This document shows positions 8,293 to 16,227 of a stretch of DNA of 49,924 nucleotides, in pieces. Under the pieces are notes generated by a model. It was not told where the DNA came from and ran no database searches. It was given only the letters and a program-made list of their open reading frames with translations. A program made the position numbers and the translations under genes. Origin of the DNA: Treponema sp. GTDB taxonomy: Bacteria > Spirochaetota > Spirochaetia > Treponematales > Treponemataceae. Positions within the stretch are counted from its first letter, which is position 1; each line of letters opens with the position of its first letter. The stretch lies in contig JAFZWX010000122.1 of NCBI GenBank assembly GCA_017617145.1, positions 1 to 49,924 of the forward strand. Direction: 5' to 3'.

Positions 8293-9660
8293 TTATTTTC
8301 CTATTCTAAGTCGGGCTGCTCTGGCGTGTCCTGCGAGTCCTTCAGAATCTCCAAGATATCCGGCTGCTGCTCCGCTTTTTACAGTTCCTACTTTTCCTTC
8401 TTTTACGCGAAGTGTTGTTACAGTTTTAAGGAACATTCTTACACTGAGTCCACCAGTGAAACGGGCGCTTCCAGAAGTTGGGAGTGTGTGGTTAAGACCT
8501 GCGGCATAGTCTCCATAAACTTCAGCAGCATAGTGTCCTATAAAGAGAGAACCGTAATTAAATACATTCTTTTCTATTTTATCGCGAAGCTTTCCGTCTT
8601 CCATTGCTAGTTCAAGGTGTTCCGGAGCTTTGCGGTTAGCAACTTCTATTGCATCTTCAAGTTTTTCTACAAGGATGATTTTTCCACAGTTATCTATACT
8701 CTGGCGGGCAGTTGCTTTTGTTGTAAGTGTTTCAAGCTGGGACTCAATTTCGGCACTAACTTTGTGAGCAAAATCTTCGCTGTCTGTTACAAGAATTGGC
8801 TGTGCAACTACATCGTGTTCTGCTTGTGCAAGTAAGTCTGCTGCAACCCAAGCCGGATTTGCTGTTTCGTCTGCAATAATCATTACTTCTGTTGGACCTG
8901 CAATGAAGTCAATTCCAACCTGTCCGTAAAGAGATTTTTTTGCAATTTGAACAAACTTGTTTCCAGGGCCAACTATTACGTCAACTCGTGGAATTGAGTT
9001 TGTTCCATAAGCCATTGCACCAATTGCCTGTGAACCGCCAACTGCATAAAGATGATTTACACCACAGATATAAGCGGCTGCCATAATGCCTTCATCTGCA
9101 TAAGGCTTTCCACCAACAAAGGCTTTTCCTGGAACTCCTGCTCCTGTTTTTCCTGCGTCAATTTTGTCTTCCGGGTGTACTCGTGGTGGTGTACACATAA
9201 TTACATTTTTTACACCTGCTGCAACTGCTGGGGTAACAGTCATAATTACGGTAGAAACAAGAGGAAATCGTCCGGCTGGAACATAACAGCCTGCTGTTTC
9301 TACAGGAATTGTTTTTTGACCTGTAAAGATTCCAGGTTCAAGTTCTTCTTCAAAATCTTTAAAAGATTTGCGCTGGAGCTTTGCAAACTTAAGAGCAAGA
9401 TCGTGTGAATAAACAATTGCATCGTAAATGTCGCGTTTTTCCATACGGAGTTTTTCTGCTGCAGCCTTGAGTTCTTCCTGTGGAACTTCAAACTGAGCAG
9501 GTACAGCAACGTCAAATTTGTTTCCGTAAAGTCGGAGGGCTGAGTCGCCGCGCTTCTGTACTTCTTCCAGTACAGATTTTACTGTTTTGTCTTCACCGTC
9601 AAACGGTCGGCCCTTGAAAAAGTCGGGCTCTACATCTTTATATTGTTGAATTTGTATCAT
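8293..9660 (-). CDS. hisD: Histidinol dehydrogenase
   Basis: A 455-residue enzyme catalysing the last two steps of histidine synthesis (histidinol to histidine, NAD-dependent, zinc). Recognised by PVETAGCYVPAGRFPLVS, VGGSQAIGAMAYGT, VGPGNKFVQIAKK, GPTEVMIIAD and the catalytic APEHLEL segment. It is slightly longer than usual, with an insertion around 168-185 rich in Gly and Lys. AAGGAAT precedes the ATG. It is 13 bp after hisAIE and 2 bp before def, so it sits inside the long minus-strand operon. Confidence 0.95.
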   Translation of the reverse strand: MIQIQQYKDVEPDFFKGRPFDGEDKTVKSVLEEVQKRGDSALRLYGNKFDVAVPAQFEVPQEELKAAAEKLRMEKRDIYDAIVYSHDLALKFAKLQRKSFKDFEEELEPGIFTGQKTIPVETAGCYVPAGRFPLVSTVIMTVTPAVAAGVKNVIMCTPPRVHPEDKIDAGKTGAGVPGKAFVGGKPYADEGIMAAAYICGVNHLYAVGGSQAIGAMAYGTNSIPRVDVIVGPGNKFVQIAKKSLYGQVGIDFIAGPTEVMIIADETANPAWVAADLLAQAEHDVVAQPILVTDSEDFAHKVSAEIESQLETLTTKATARQSIDNCGKIILVEKLEDAIEVANRKAPEHLELAMEDGKLRDKIEKNVFNYGSLFIGHYAAEVYGDYAAGLNHTLPTSGSARFTGGLSVRMFLKTVTTLRVKEGKVGTVKSGAAAGYLGDSEGLAGHARAARLRIGK

Positions 9661-9673
9661 AATTTATTCCTTA

Positions 9674-10969
9674 TTATTTTTCTTTATGTCGTCTGTCTAA
9701 TTCATCGTAAACGTCTTTCCATGAAACACCTTCTTTGTACATAAGAACGTTTACAAAATAGAGCAGGTCTGCCGCTTCCCAGATTACTTCATCGCGGGTG
9801 TCGGCTTCGCAAAGTTCTTCTGCTTCTTCTTCTACCTTTTCGCGTACACGCTTAGCATCAAGTGTTGCAGTGTAGCTTCCAGGTTTTGGATTGGCAAAAC
9901 GGTCTGCGATTATGTTGTACAGGCGGCCCATGCTTGATTTTTCGCCAGGGTCTGTTCCATAACAAGTCCATGAACCGGTATGACAGGCAGGTCCTGTTGG
10001 TAAAACTGTTGCAAGAATGCTGTCTCGGTCGCAATCTGCACGAAGTCGAACTATTTCTAAAAAGTTTCCGCTTGTTTCACCTTTTGTCCAAAGCTCGTTT
10101 CGTGAACGGCTCCAGAAAGTAAGCTTGCCGCAGTCAAAGGTTTTTCTTACAGCTTCCGCATTTGCAAAACCCTGCATAAGAACTTCGCCATTCATGCTCT
10201 GTGCAATCACAGGAATGAGTGGTGTTTTTTCAAAATCAAGGCAGGCAACAAAGGCATCTGTAAGATTTACCTTGTTTGTATAAAGTGCCATTCCAAGCTG
10301 AACATCACAATGTAAGTGCTCGAGCGCAGCAATTTCTTCTACACTCGAAACGCCTCCTGCAACAACAACGCGGCATTTTACAGCCTGTCGAAGCTGCTTT
10401 GCATAGTCCATGTTTGTTCCCTGCATGCAGCCTTCTTTTTCTACACAAGTAAAAAGCAGTTCTGAACAAAACTTTTCTGCTTGTCTTGCACCTTCAACCA
10501 GCGGAATATCTACAGTTTCCGTCCAGCCTTTTACGGCAATTTTTCCATTGATTGCATCTACCGAAATAATGATTCTGTCTTTTCCAATTGCAGCCGCAAG
10601 TTCATTCAAAAAATCCTCGTTGAGTACACTTTCGCCGGCAGCTGGATTAGTTTTCCAGGCAGCAGAACCGATTATAACTTTTTCGGCACCAAGAGAAATA
10701 AGTTCACGCGCTCTTTTTACAGAACGGATTCCTCCGCCAGTACGCACATTTCCCCGTCTGAGCAGAGATTTCAAAAGAGGAGTGTTTACAGTGTTTCCCT
10801 TTGCGTCTGTGTTTCCAAGTGCAGCATCTAAATCAATTACTGCAACTTCCCCGTACATGTCAAACTGGCGGATAAGAGCATCTGCATCATCACGCTCCAG
10901 CATAAGATCTTTGCCGTTCTTAAGCTGTACAACATGTCCGTTTTTTAAATCAATAGATGAAATTACCAT
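9674..10969 (-). CDS. hisAIE: Trifunctional HisA-HisI-HisE fusion
   Basis: A 431-residue fusion catalysing steps 2, 3 and 4 of histidine synthesis. Residues 1-235 are HisA: catalytic Asp in SIDLK, then SVDAINGKIAVKGW, and GGVSS. Residues 240-345 are HisI: VLMQGFAN, FWSRSRNELWTKGETSGN, DCDRDS and the metal-binding GPACHTG. Residues 350-431 are HisE: GSYTATL, REKVEEEAEE and WEAADLLY. The ATG at 10969 is chosen because MVISSIDLKNG is the natural HisA start. A TTG six codons upstream is possible. No ribosome-binding site is present and the -10 box lies 8 nt before the ATG, so the mRNA is probably leaderless. Confidence 0.92.
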   Translation of the reverse strand: MVISSIDLKNGHVVQLKNGKDLMLERDDADALIRQFDMYGEVAVIDLDAALGNTDAKGNTVNTPLLKSLLRRGNVRTGGGIRSVKRARELISLGAEKVIIGSAAWKTNPAAGESVLNEDFLNELAAAIGKDRIIISVDAINGKIAVKGWTETVDIPLVEGARQAEKFCSELLFTCVEKEGCMQGTNMDYAKQLRQAVKCRVVVAGGVSSVEEIAALEHLHCDVQLGMALYTNKVNLTDAFVACLDFEKTPLIPVIAQSMNGEVLMQGFANAEAVRKTFDCGKLTFWSRSRNELWTKGETSGNFLEIVRLRADCDRDSILATVLPTGPACHTGSWTCYGTDPGEKSSMGRLYNIIADRFANPKPGSYTATLDAKRVREKVEEEAEELCEADTRDEVIWEAADLLYFVNVLMYKEGVSWKDVYDELDRRHKEK

Positions 10970-10977
10970 AGTAGGGT

Positions 10978-11006
10978 ATTGTACCAAATTTTAAGAGTTA
11001 ATACAA
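10978..11006 (-). promoter_or_regulatory. Promoter of the his-def-fmt-aro-rpi operon
   Basis: On the minus strand TTGTAT is followed after 17 bp by the extended -10 TGGTACAAT. The -10 ends 8 nt before the hisAIE ATG, so the start of transcription would fall at or within two bases of the start codon. Confidence 0.6.
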
Positions 11007-11013
11007 ATGAAAC

Positions 11014-11047
11014 AAAAAAAACTGCTGGAAAAGGAGAAAACCAGCAG
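11014..11047 (-). terminator. Intrinsic terminator facing the his operon
   Basis: The arms CTGCTGG and CCAGCAG form a perfect 7-bp stem. On the minus strand they are followed by a run of eight T. It points at hisAIE, but no minus-strand gene ends here. It probably blocks antisense transcription from the parE side, or acts as an attenuator if an upstream minus-strand promoter exists. Confidence 0.6.
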
Positions 11048-11178
11048 CTTAAAAAGGGGGAAAAAAATGTGAACATCGAATTGGCAAAAAGATAAACTCT
11101 TCTCTTGCATCGAATACACTTATTAAACCTCTGATTTAATAACAGGTTACAAAAAAAATTGAAAAATTTGAAATAATG

Positions 11179-11207
11179 TTGCGATAAGTTAAAACTTATA
11201 CTATACT
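11179..11207 (+). promoter_or_regulatory. Promoter of parE
   Basis: TTGCGA (11179-11184), 17-bp spacer, TATACT (11202-11207). The transcript would have a leader of about 47 nt ending in the ribosome-binding site AGGGG eight bases before the ATG at 11261. Confidence 0.65.
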
Positions 11208-11260
11208 AAAAGTGGGTAGGGATATCTGGCGAAATTGTCGTCTGGTCCCAGGGGAAAAAA

Positions 11261-13435
11261 ATGGCTGAAACTAAAAAAACTCCAGGAAAATCATCTTTGG
11301 CGGCACGCGCAGAAGCTTTGGTTGCTAAATCTAATGTAAGTAAAACATCTGCAAAGCCAGCTGCAAAATCGGCACCTGTAAAAAAGGCTGCTCCTTCAAA
11401 AACTGCTACAAAGTCTGCACCTGCAAAGATCGCTCCAAAAACTACACCTGTAAAAACTATTGCAGCTGCGAAGACAACTCCAAAAGCCACTTCTGCTAAA
11501 GCTGTTGCACCAGCAAAACCTGCTGCAAAAACAGCACCTGCAAAAGCTCCGGCAAAACCTGCAGCTTCAAAGACTCCGGCAAAATCAACCGGTCCTGCAG
11601 TTTACGACGAAAACAGTATTCAGCATCTTGAAGGTCTTGAACATATCCGTCTGCGTCCTGGTATGTATATTGGTTCCCTTGGCGACGGTTCAAACGAAAA
11701 CGATGGTATTTATATCCTTTTAAAAGAGGGAATTGATAACGCTGTAGATGAATTCTCACAGGGTTTTGGTAAACGCATAGACATTGCAATAGATAACGGT
11801 CGTGTAAAAATCCGCGACTATGGACGAGGAATCCCGCTTGGTAAGCTCGAAGATTGTGTTTCTAACGTAAATACCGGTGCAAAATACAACAACTCTGTAT
11901 TTAAGCAGGCAATCGGTATGAATGGTGTTGGTATTAAAGCAACCAACGCACTTTCTTCATATTTCCGTGCCGCTTCAATCCGCGATGGCAAAATGGCTGT
12001 TGTTGAATTCAAAAAGGGCGACAAAATCAGTGGAAAAACAGGCAAAGCAAAAGAAGGTACTCCAAACGGAACTTATCTTGAGTTTGAACCTGATGTTGAG
12101 ATTTTTGGAAAATATGCTTTTAATATGGAGTACGTTGAAAAGCGCTTGTGGAATTATGCTTACTTAAACCCTGGCCTGCTCCTTAAATGCAACGGAAAAG
12201 ATTATTTGAGTAAAAACGGTATTCAGGATTTGCTTGTAAACGAAATGGGTAAATCTACAAAGCCACTTTACAATATGTTCAACTATCAGGGCGAAAACCT
12301 TCAGTTTGTTTTGACACATACACCTTCGCTCGACAAGTACGTTTATTCATTTGTAAACGGTCAGAGCACCGAAGATGGCGGAACCCATGTTACTTCGTTC
12401 CTTGATGGCTTTACAAAAGGTGTAAACAGCTTCTTTAAAAAGGAATATGACGAAAAAGATGTAACAGCCGGACTTTTATGTGCGCTTAAGATTGGTCTTG
12501 ATAATCCTATGTTCACTTCTCAGACAAAAAATAAGCTTGGAAACGTAGAAATCAGAGCTCCGATTATTAAAGAAGTTCAGACTGCTGTTGATGACTGGCT
12601 GCGTCATAATCCTGATATTGCCGGTCAGCTTGAAGATAAGATTATTAAAAACCAGAAGGCCCGTGCTGAAATTAACAGCGTAACAGACAAGCAGGTTCGC
12701 GAAGCTGCAAAATCTATTATGCTTAAGATTCCAAAACTCAAGGATTGCCGCTACCACCTGCAGGATGGTCCAAAGGGTGCAAACAGCATGATCTTCATTA
12801 CAGAGGGTGATTCTGCGACAGGTTCTATGGTAGGAAGCCGTAACGTTGAATATCAGGCAATTTTCAGTCTGCGTGGTAAGCCTGAAAACATGTACGGTTG
12901 CAAAAAATCAGCCCTTTTTGAAAATGAAGAACTTAAAAACCTTACCTTTAGTCTTGGTGTTCAGCAGGATATTGAAGGGCTCCGCTTTGATAAAATCATC
13001 ATTGCAACCGATGCCGATAACGACGGTTACCATATCAGAAATCTTGTTATGACATACCTGCTTCTTTATTTTGAAGAGCTTGTACTTTCGGGACATGTAT
13101 TCATTCTGGAAACTCCGCTTTTCCGTGTGCGAAACAAGAGCAAAACAGTTTACTGCTACTCCGAAGAAAGCCGCGACAAGGAACTTGCAAAAATGGGAGC
13201 TTCTGCAGAGGTTACCCGCTTTAAGGGACTTGGAGAAATTAATCCTAACGAGTTTGGTCAGTTTATCTTCCCGCGCAAAGAAGGCGAAAGCGAAGACAAA
13301 GGAATGCATCTTACTCCGGTAACAATTCAGAGCCTTAAGAATGTGCCTGAAGTTTTGCAGTTCTACATGGGTAAGAACACACCAAAGCGCTATGACTATA
13401 TTGTACATCATCTTGCAAAAGAGATTGATGCCTAA
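11261..13435 (+). CDS. parE: DNA topoisomerase IV subunit B (ParE) with histone-H1-like N-terminal tail
   Basis: A 724-residue type IIA topoisomerase ATPase subunit. Residues 1-110 are a basic, low-complexity tail of Lys, Ala, Pro, Ser and Thr with many PAK/PAA steps, like the tails of histone H1. The GHKL ATPase follows: HIRLRPGMYIGS, the Asn of EGIDNAVDE, DYGRGIP and GMNGVGIKA. TOPRIM is recognised by TEGDSA and TDADNDGYHIRNL. It is assigned to ParE rather than GyrB by its short C-terminal half; this is a judgement. No parC is next to it. The tail may hold the enzyme on DNA. Confidence 0.85.
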   Translation: MAETKKTPGKSSLAARAEALVAKSNVSKTSAKPAAKSAPVKKAAPSKTATKSAPAKIAPKTTPVKTIAAAKTTPKATSAKAVAPAKPAAKTAPAKAPAKPAASKTPAKSTGPAVYDENSIQHLEGLEHIRLRPGMYIGSLGDGSNENDGIYILLKEGIDNAVDEFSQGFGKRIDIAIDNGRVKIRDYGRGIPLGKLEDCVSNVNTGAKYNNSVFKQAIGMNGVGIKATNALSSYFRAASIRDGKMAVVEFKKGDKISGKTGKAKEGTPNGTYLEFEPDVEIFGKYAFNMEYVEKRLWNYAYLNPGLLLKCNGKDYLSKNGIQDLLVNEMGKSTKPLYNMFNYQGENLQFVLTHTPSLDKYVYSFVNGQSTEDGGTHVTSFLDGFTKGVNSFFKKEYDEKDVTAGLLCALKIGLDNPMFTSQTKNKLGNVEIRAPIIKEVQTAVDDWLRHNPDIAGQLEDKIIKNQKARAEINSVTDKQVREAAKSIMLKIPKLKDCRYHLQDGPKGANSMIFITEGDSATGSMVGSRNVEYQAIFSLRGKPENMYGCKKSALFENEELKNLTFSLGVQQDIEGLRFDKIIIATDADNDGYHIRNLVMTYLLLYFEELVLSGHVFILETPLFRVRNKSKTVYCYSEESRDKELAKMGASAEVTRFKGLGEINPNEFGQFIFPRKEGESEDKGMHLTPVTIQSLKNVPEVLQFYMGKNTPKRYDYIVHHLAKEIDA

Positions 13436-13465
13436 GTAGAATAAATTGAAATTGTAAAATAATTT

Positions 13466-13551
13466 TTGAACTTGTGACCGTAATGGAAAATGGCTGAGGC
13501 TAACTTCCTCTGTTGGCTGAAGACATTTTCCATGAGAGGGAACAAGCTCAA
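13466..13551 (+). other. Three-tier hairpin with TTCCTCT apical loop (shared-loop family)
   Basis: Outer stem TTGAACTTGT/ACAAGCTCAA (13466-13475 with 13542-13551, one mismatch). Internal loop of 7 and 8 nt. Perfect 10-bp stem ATGGAAAATG/CATTTTCCAT (13483-13492 with 13524-13533). A second internal loop. Apical stem CTAAC/GTTGG closing the loop TTCCTCT (13505-13511). It lies 30 nt after the parE stop and is followed within 10 nt by a T-rich stretch, so it may also end parE transcription. The same layout and loop occur at 30711-30803. Confidence 0.65.
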
Positions 13552-13579
13552 TACATGTCTTTTTTATTTTTTAACAATC

Positions 13580-13588
13580 TGCTATAAT
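13580..13588 (+). promoter_or_regulatory. Extended -10 promoter of argF
   Basis: TGCTATAAT fits an extended -10 (TGn-TATAAT). No -35 box is evident (T-rich). The predicted start is about 27 nt upstream of the argF ATG, which has a GTGAGG ribosome-binding site. argF therefore need not depend on parE transcription. Confidence 0.55.
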
Positions 13589-13621
13589 TTGTTTTTCATT
13601 AAACATTTTGTGAGGCTTTTT

Positions 13622-14614
13622 ATGGATTTAAAAGGACGCAATTTTTTAACTCTAAAGGATTTTTCGCCGGAAGAAATTTTGGGTTTACTCGATCTTGCTG
13701 CCGACCTTAAGGCAAAGAAAAAGCGTGGTATTCCTGTTGATATTCACCGCGGAAAAAACATTGCCCTTATTTTTGAAAAAACTAGTACACGTACACGCTG
13801 CGCCTTTGAAGTTGCCGCACATGATCTTGGAATTTGTACAACTTATCTTGCAGAAGGAAGTCAGATTGGCAAAAAAGAAAGCATTGCCGATACAGCCCGT
13901 GTTCTTGGCCGCATGTTTGATGGAATTGAATACCGTGGTTATGAGCAGACAATTGTAGAAGATCTTGCAAAATATTCTGGTGTTGTTGTATGGAACGGTC
14001 TTACAAACGAATATCACCCGACTCAGATGCTTGCCGATATGCTTACAATCCGCGAGCATTATGGAAAGCTTAAGGGACTCAAGCTTGTCTATTTTGGAGA
14101 TGCCCGTTACAACATCGGTAACTCTCTTTGCATTGTCTGTTCTAAACTTGGACTTGATCTTGTGCTTTGTGCACCAAAAAAGTATTTTCCAAATGCCGAC
14201 CTTGTAAAGGAATGCGAGGACTGGTGTAAACAGAGCGGTGGTTCAATAACTTTGGAAAGTGATGTCAACAAAGCCGCAGCCGGTGCAGATATTATTTACA
14301 CTGATGTTTGGGTTAGCATGGGCGAACCTGATGAAATCTGGGCAGAACGAATTGCCGACCTTAAAGCATATCAGGTAAATGCTGATGTTATGAAAAAGGC
14401 AAAGCCAACTGCAATTTTTATGCACGACCTTCCGTCTTTCCACGACTGCAAAACAAAAATTGGTGAAGAGATTCACAAAAAGTTTGGACTCACAGCTATG
14501 GAAGTAACCGACGAGGTTTTTGAAAGCGCCCAGTCAGTAGTTTTTGACGAAGCCGAAAACCGAATGCATACAATTAAGGCTGTAATTGCAGCAACACTTG
14601 GAAATAATTTTTAG
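13622..14614 (+). CDS. argF: Ornithine carbamoyltransferase, with Asp in place of the signature Cys
   Basis: A 330-residue protein closely matching E. coli-type OTC, which joins ornithine and carbamoyl phosphate to citrulline in arginine synthesis (or the reverse in catabolism). Carbamoyl-phosphate motif [11 protein letters not shown] is intact, as are [15 protein letters not shown] and [28 protein letters not shown]. The ornithine-binding signature HCLP reads HDLP here (H268-D269-L270-P271). The ATG at 13622 is chosen from the GTGAGG ribosome-binding site and MDLKGRNFL alignment; upstream in-frame codons run through the hairpin at 13466. No other arg gene is nearby. Confidence 0.88.
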   Translation: MDLKGRNFLTLKDFSPEEILGLLDLAADLKAKKKRGIPVDIHRGKNIALIFEKTSTRTRCAFEVAAHDLGICTTYLAEGSQIGKKESIADTARVLGRMFDGIEYRGYEQTIVEDLAKYSGVVVWNGLTNEYHPTQMLADMLTIREHYGKLKGLKLVYFGDARYNIGNSLCIVCSKLGLDLVLCAPKKYFPNADLVKECEDWCKQSGGSITLESDVNKAAAGADIIYTDVWVSMGEPDEIWAERIADLKAYQVNADVMKKAKPTAIFMHDLPSFHDCKTKIGEEIHKKFGLTAMEVTDEVFESAQSVVFDEAENRMHTIKAVIAATLGNNF

Positions 14615-14637
14615 ATTGTCGGGTCAAGCCCGACAAT
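14615..14637. repeat. Short palindrome between argF and the ACT-domain gene
   Basis: ATTGTCGGG and CCCGACAAT form a perfect 9-bp stem around a five-base loop TCAAG. It begins next to the argF stop codon. There is no T run, so it is more like a dispersed palindromic repeat than a terminator. Confidence 0.6.
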
Positions 14638-14654
14638 GACACACGAGGTTATAT

Positions 14655-14924
14655 ATGAACGCAATAATCACAGTAGTAGGATCAGATAAAGTAGGAATCA
14701 TTGCAAAGGTCTCTGCCTTTTTGTCAGAGCATTCAATTAACATTGCAGATATCACCCAGACAATTCTTTCCGGCAACTTTGTAATGATGATGATGGTAGA
14801 CATGACCAAAGCCGACATAGACATTGACAGCCTGCGCCAGTCCCTCAACAAAATCTCCGAAGAAATGGGCGTAGAAATCAACATCATGGCAGAAAAAGTG
14901 TTTAGTGCTATGCATCGTGTCTAG
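14655..14924 (+). CDS. ACT-domain protein (UPF0237-like)
   Basis: An 89-residue single ACT domain. The start NAIITVVGSDKVGIIAKVSAF has the ligand-binding DkvGIIakv turn of ACT domains, and the rest gives the expected beta-alpha-beta-beta-alpha-beta order with a Met-rich strand (VMMMMVDM). Such stand-alone ACT proteins are thought to sense amino acids, but the ligand is not known. GAGG precedes the ATG. It may be cotranscribed with argF. Its last 4 bp overlap the convergent dGTPase gene. Confidence 0.88.
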   Translation: MNAIITVVGSDKVGIIAKVSAFLSEHSINIADITQTILSGNFVMMMMVDMTKADIDIDSLRQSLNKISEEMGVEINIMAEKVFSAMHRV

Positions 14925-16207
14925 AACGAAATTACCTCATTGTACACTTCTATCGCGAACTGGTCCGTCATGCCGGAGATGTATTCTATAACACACTTCT
15001 GGTACGACTCGTTATCATAAACATCAAAAACCTGCGGCGTGTTGTAGCGAAGGGCGGTCTTTTTGTCTACAAAACAATGTCGTTCTGTAATAAACGGTCT
15101 GTAGTTTGCATGCTTAATAAGCCAGTCTTCATAAGTTGCGCAAAGCTTTGGACAATAACGCAAAGCCTGAGCTGCACGACCATTTTCTACATAAGGCTTT
15201 ATACGCTGTAAGGTTGTGTAAATTGTCTTGATTATATTTTCTGAATACGTTGCAAATTCACCAAGTCTCCAGTGGTTATAAATGTTTGCAAAATTGAATT
15301 TTTTAAGTTCAAGAATAAAGCGGAAATATTCATCAGAAAAGCAAAGTCCTTTTTCGGGGCTGCTCTGTTCGCATAAATCTACTATTAAATCATTAATGAG
15401 CACGGTTGTGTTTACGGCTTTGCCACTTCGCAGGGCTTTTGCACCCTTTCCTTCAAATCCGAGTGTAGAACCTACAATTTCGCGAAGCTGGCGGTAAGAA
15501 GCCATGTCTATTATGTGGTAGGCACGTGCATCTTCAATATCGCGGCCAAGGTATGCAATTTTATCGGCAATTTTTACAACGCAGCCTTCCCAGGTAAACG
15601 GCTGAATGAATCCCGGTCGCTTCATTGAATAAAGGTCAATTGCTTCGTTTCGTGGCTTTATTCCCTGCTGGTCAATTTCGCCGCAGTGACAGATAAGTCC
15701 GTCGCGCACTGCATAAGTAAGATTAAGCGGCTGCTGAACTTCGTTAGGATCTTGTAGTGTTTCTATATAATCTGCAAAAAACAAACTGTTTCTTTCATGC
15801 CAGAATTTTTTTGGAGCGTTGTGACCTTCTTTTTGTTCAAGCAGGCCATTTAAACAATCTTCACCGTGATGCCCAAAAGGTGCGTGACCAATATCGTGCC
15901 CCATTGCAATAGCGCTTGCCAGCTGTTCGTTGAGTCCAAGGTACTTTGCAATTGTAGAAGCAACAGAGGCAACATGCATAACATGTTCCATGCGCGTACA
16001 AATGTGGTCGTTGTGCGGTGCATAAAAAACCTGAGTCTTATGCTTAAGGCGTCGGAAAGCTTCACTGTGAAGCAGCCTTGTATAGTCGCGTTCAAACTCC
16101 GAACGGATATCATTATTGCGTGTATAAATTGGAACCTCGCGTTTTATTGCCTGTTCCCATTTTGGATTTTTTTCATCACATCGGTAATCGGTAAAAGAGT
16201 TCTGCAT
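14921..16207 (-). CDS. dgt: Deoxyguanosinetriphosphate triphosphohydrolase-like protein
   Basis: A 428-residue HD-domain enzyme of the dGTPase family, which cuts dNTPs to nucleoside and tripolyphosphate. Seen are FERDYTRLLHSEAFRRLKHKTQV, the first metal His in RMEHVMHV, GHDIGHAPFGHHGE, and later KIADKIAYLGRDIED. The length fits short bacterial dGTPases. Dgt proteins influence phage infection and mutation rate in some bacteria. It follows the HD-GYP gene by 20 bp on the same strand, with CAGGAGC upstream of its ATG. Confidence 0.9.
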   Translation of the reverse strand: MQNSFTDYRCDEKNPKWEQAIKREVPIYTRNNDIRSEFERDYTRLLHSEAFRRLKHKTQVFYAPHNDHICTRMEHVMHVASVASTIAKYLGLNEQLASAIAMGHDIGHAPFGHHGEDCLNGLLEQKEGHNAPKKFWHERNSLFFADYIETLQDPNEVQQPLNLTYAVRDGLICHCGEIDQQGIKPRNEAIDLYSMKRPGFIQPFTWEGCVVKIADKIAYLGRDIEDARAYHIIDMASYRQLREIVGSTLGFEGKGAKALRSGKAVNTTVLINDLIVDLCEQSSPEKGLCFSDEYFRFILELKKFNFANIYNHWRLGEFATYSENIIKTIYTTLQRIKPYVENGRAAQALRYCPKLCATYEDWLIKHANYRPFITERHCFVDKKTALRYNTPQVFDVYDNESYQKCVIEYISGMTDQFAIEVYNEVISF

Positions 16208-16227
16208 GTTTTTAGAAAGCTCCTGTT

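Noticed and set aside
13490..13621. 44-residue N-terminal extension of ArgF
   Set aside because: It would run through the hairpin at 13466-13551 and the argF promoter; GTGAGG supports the ATG at 13622.
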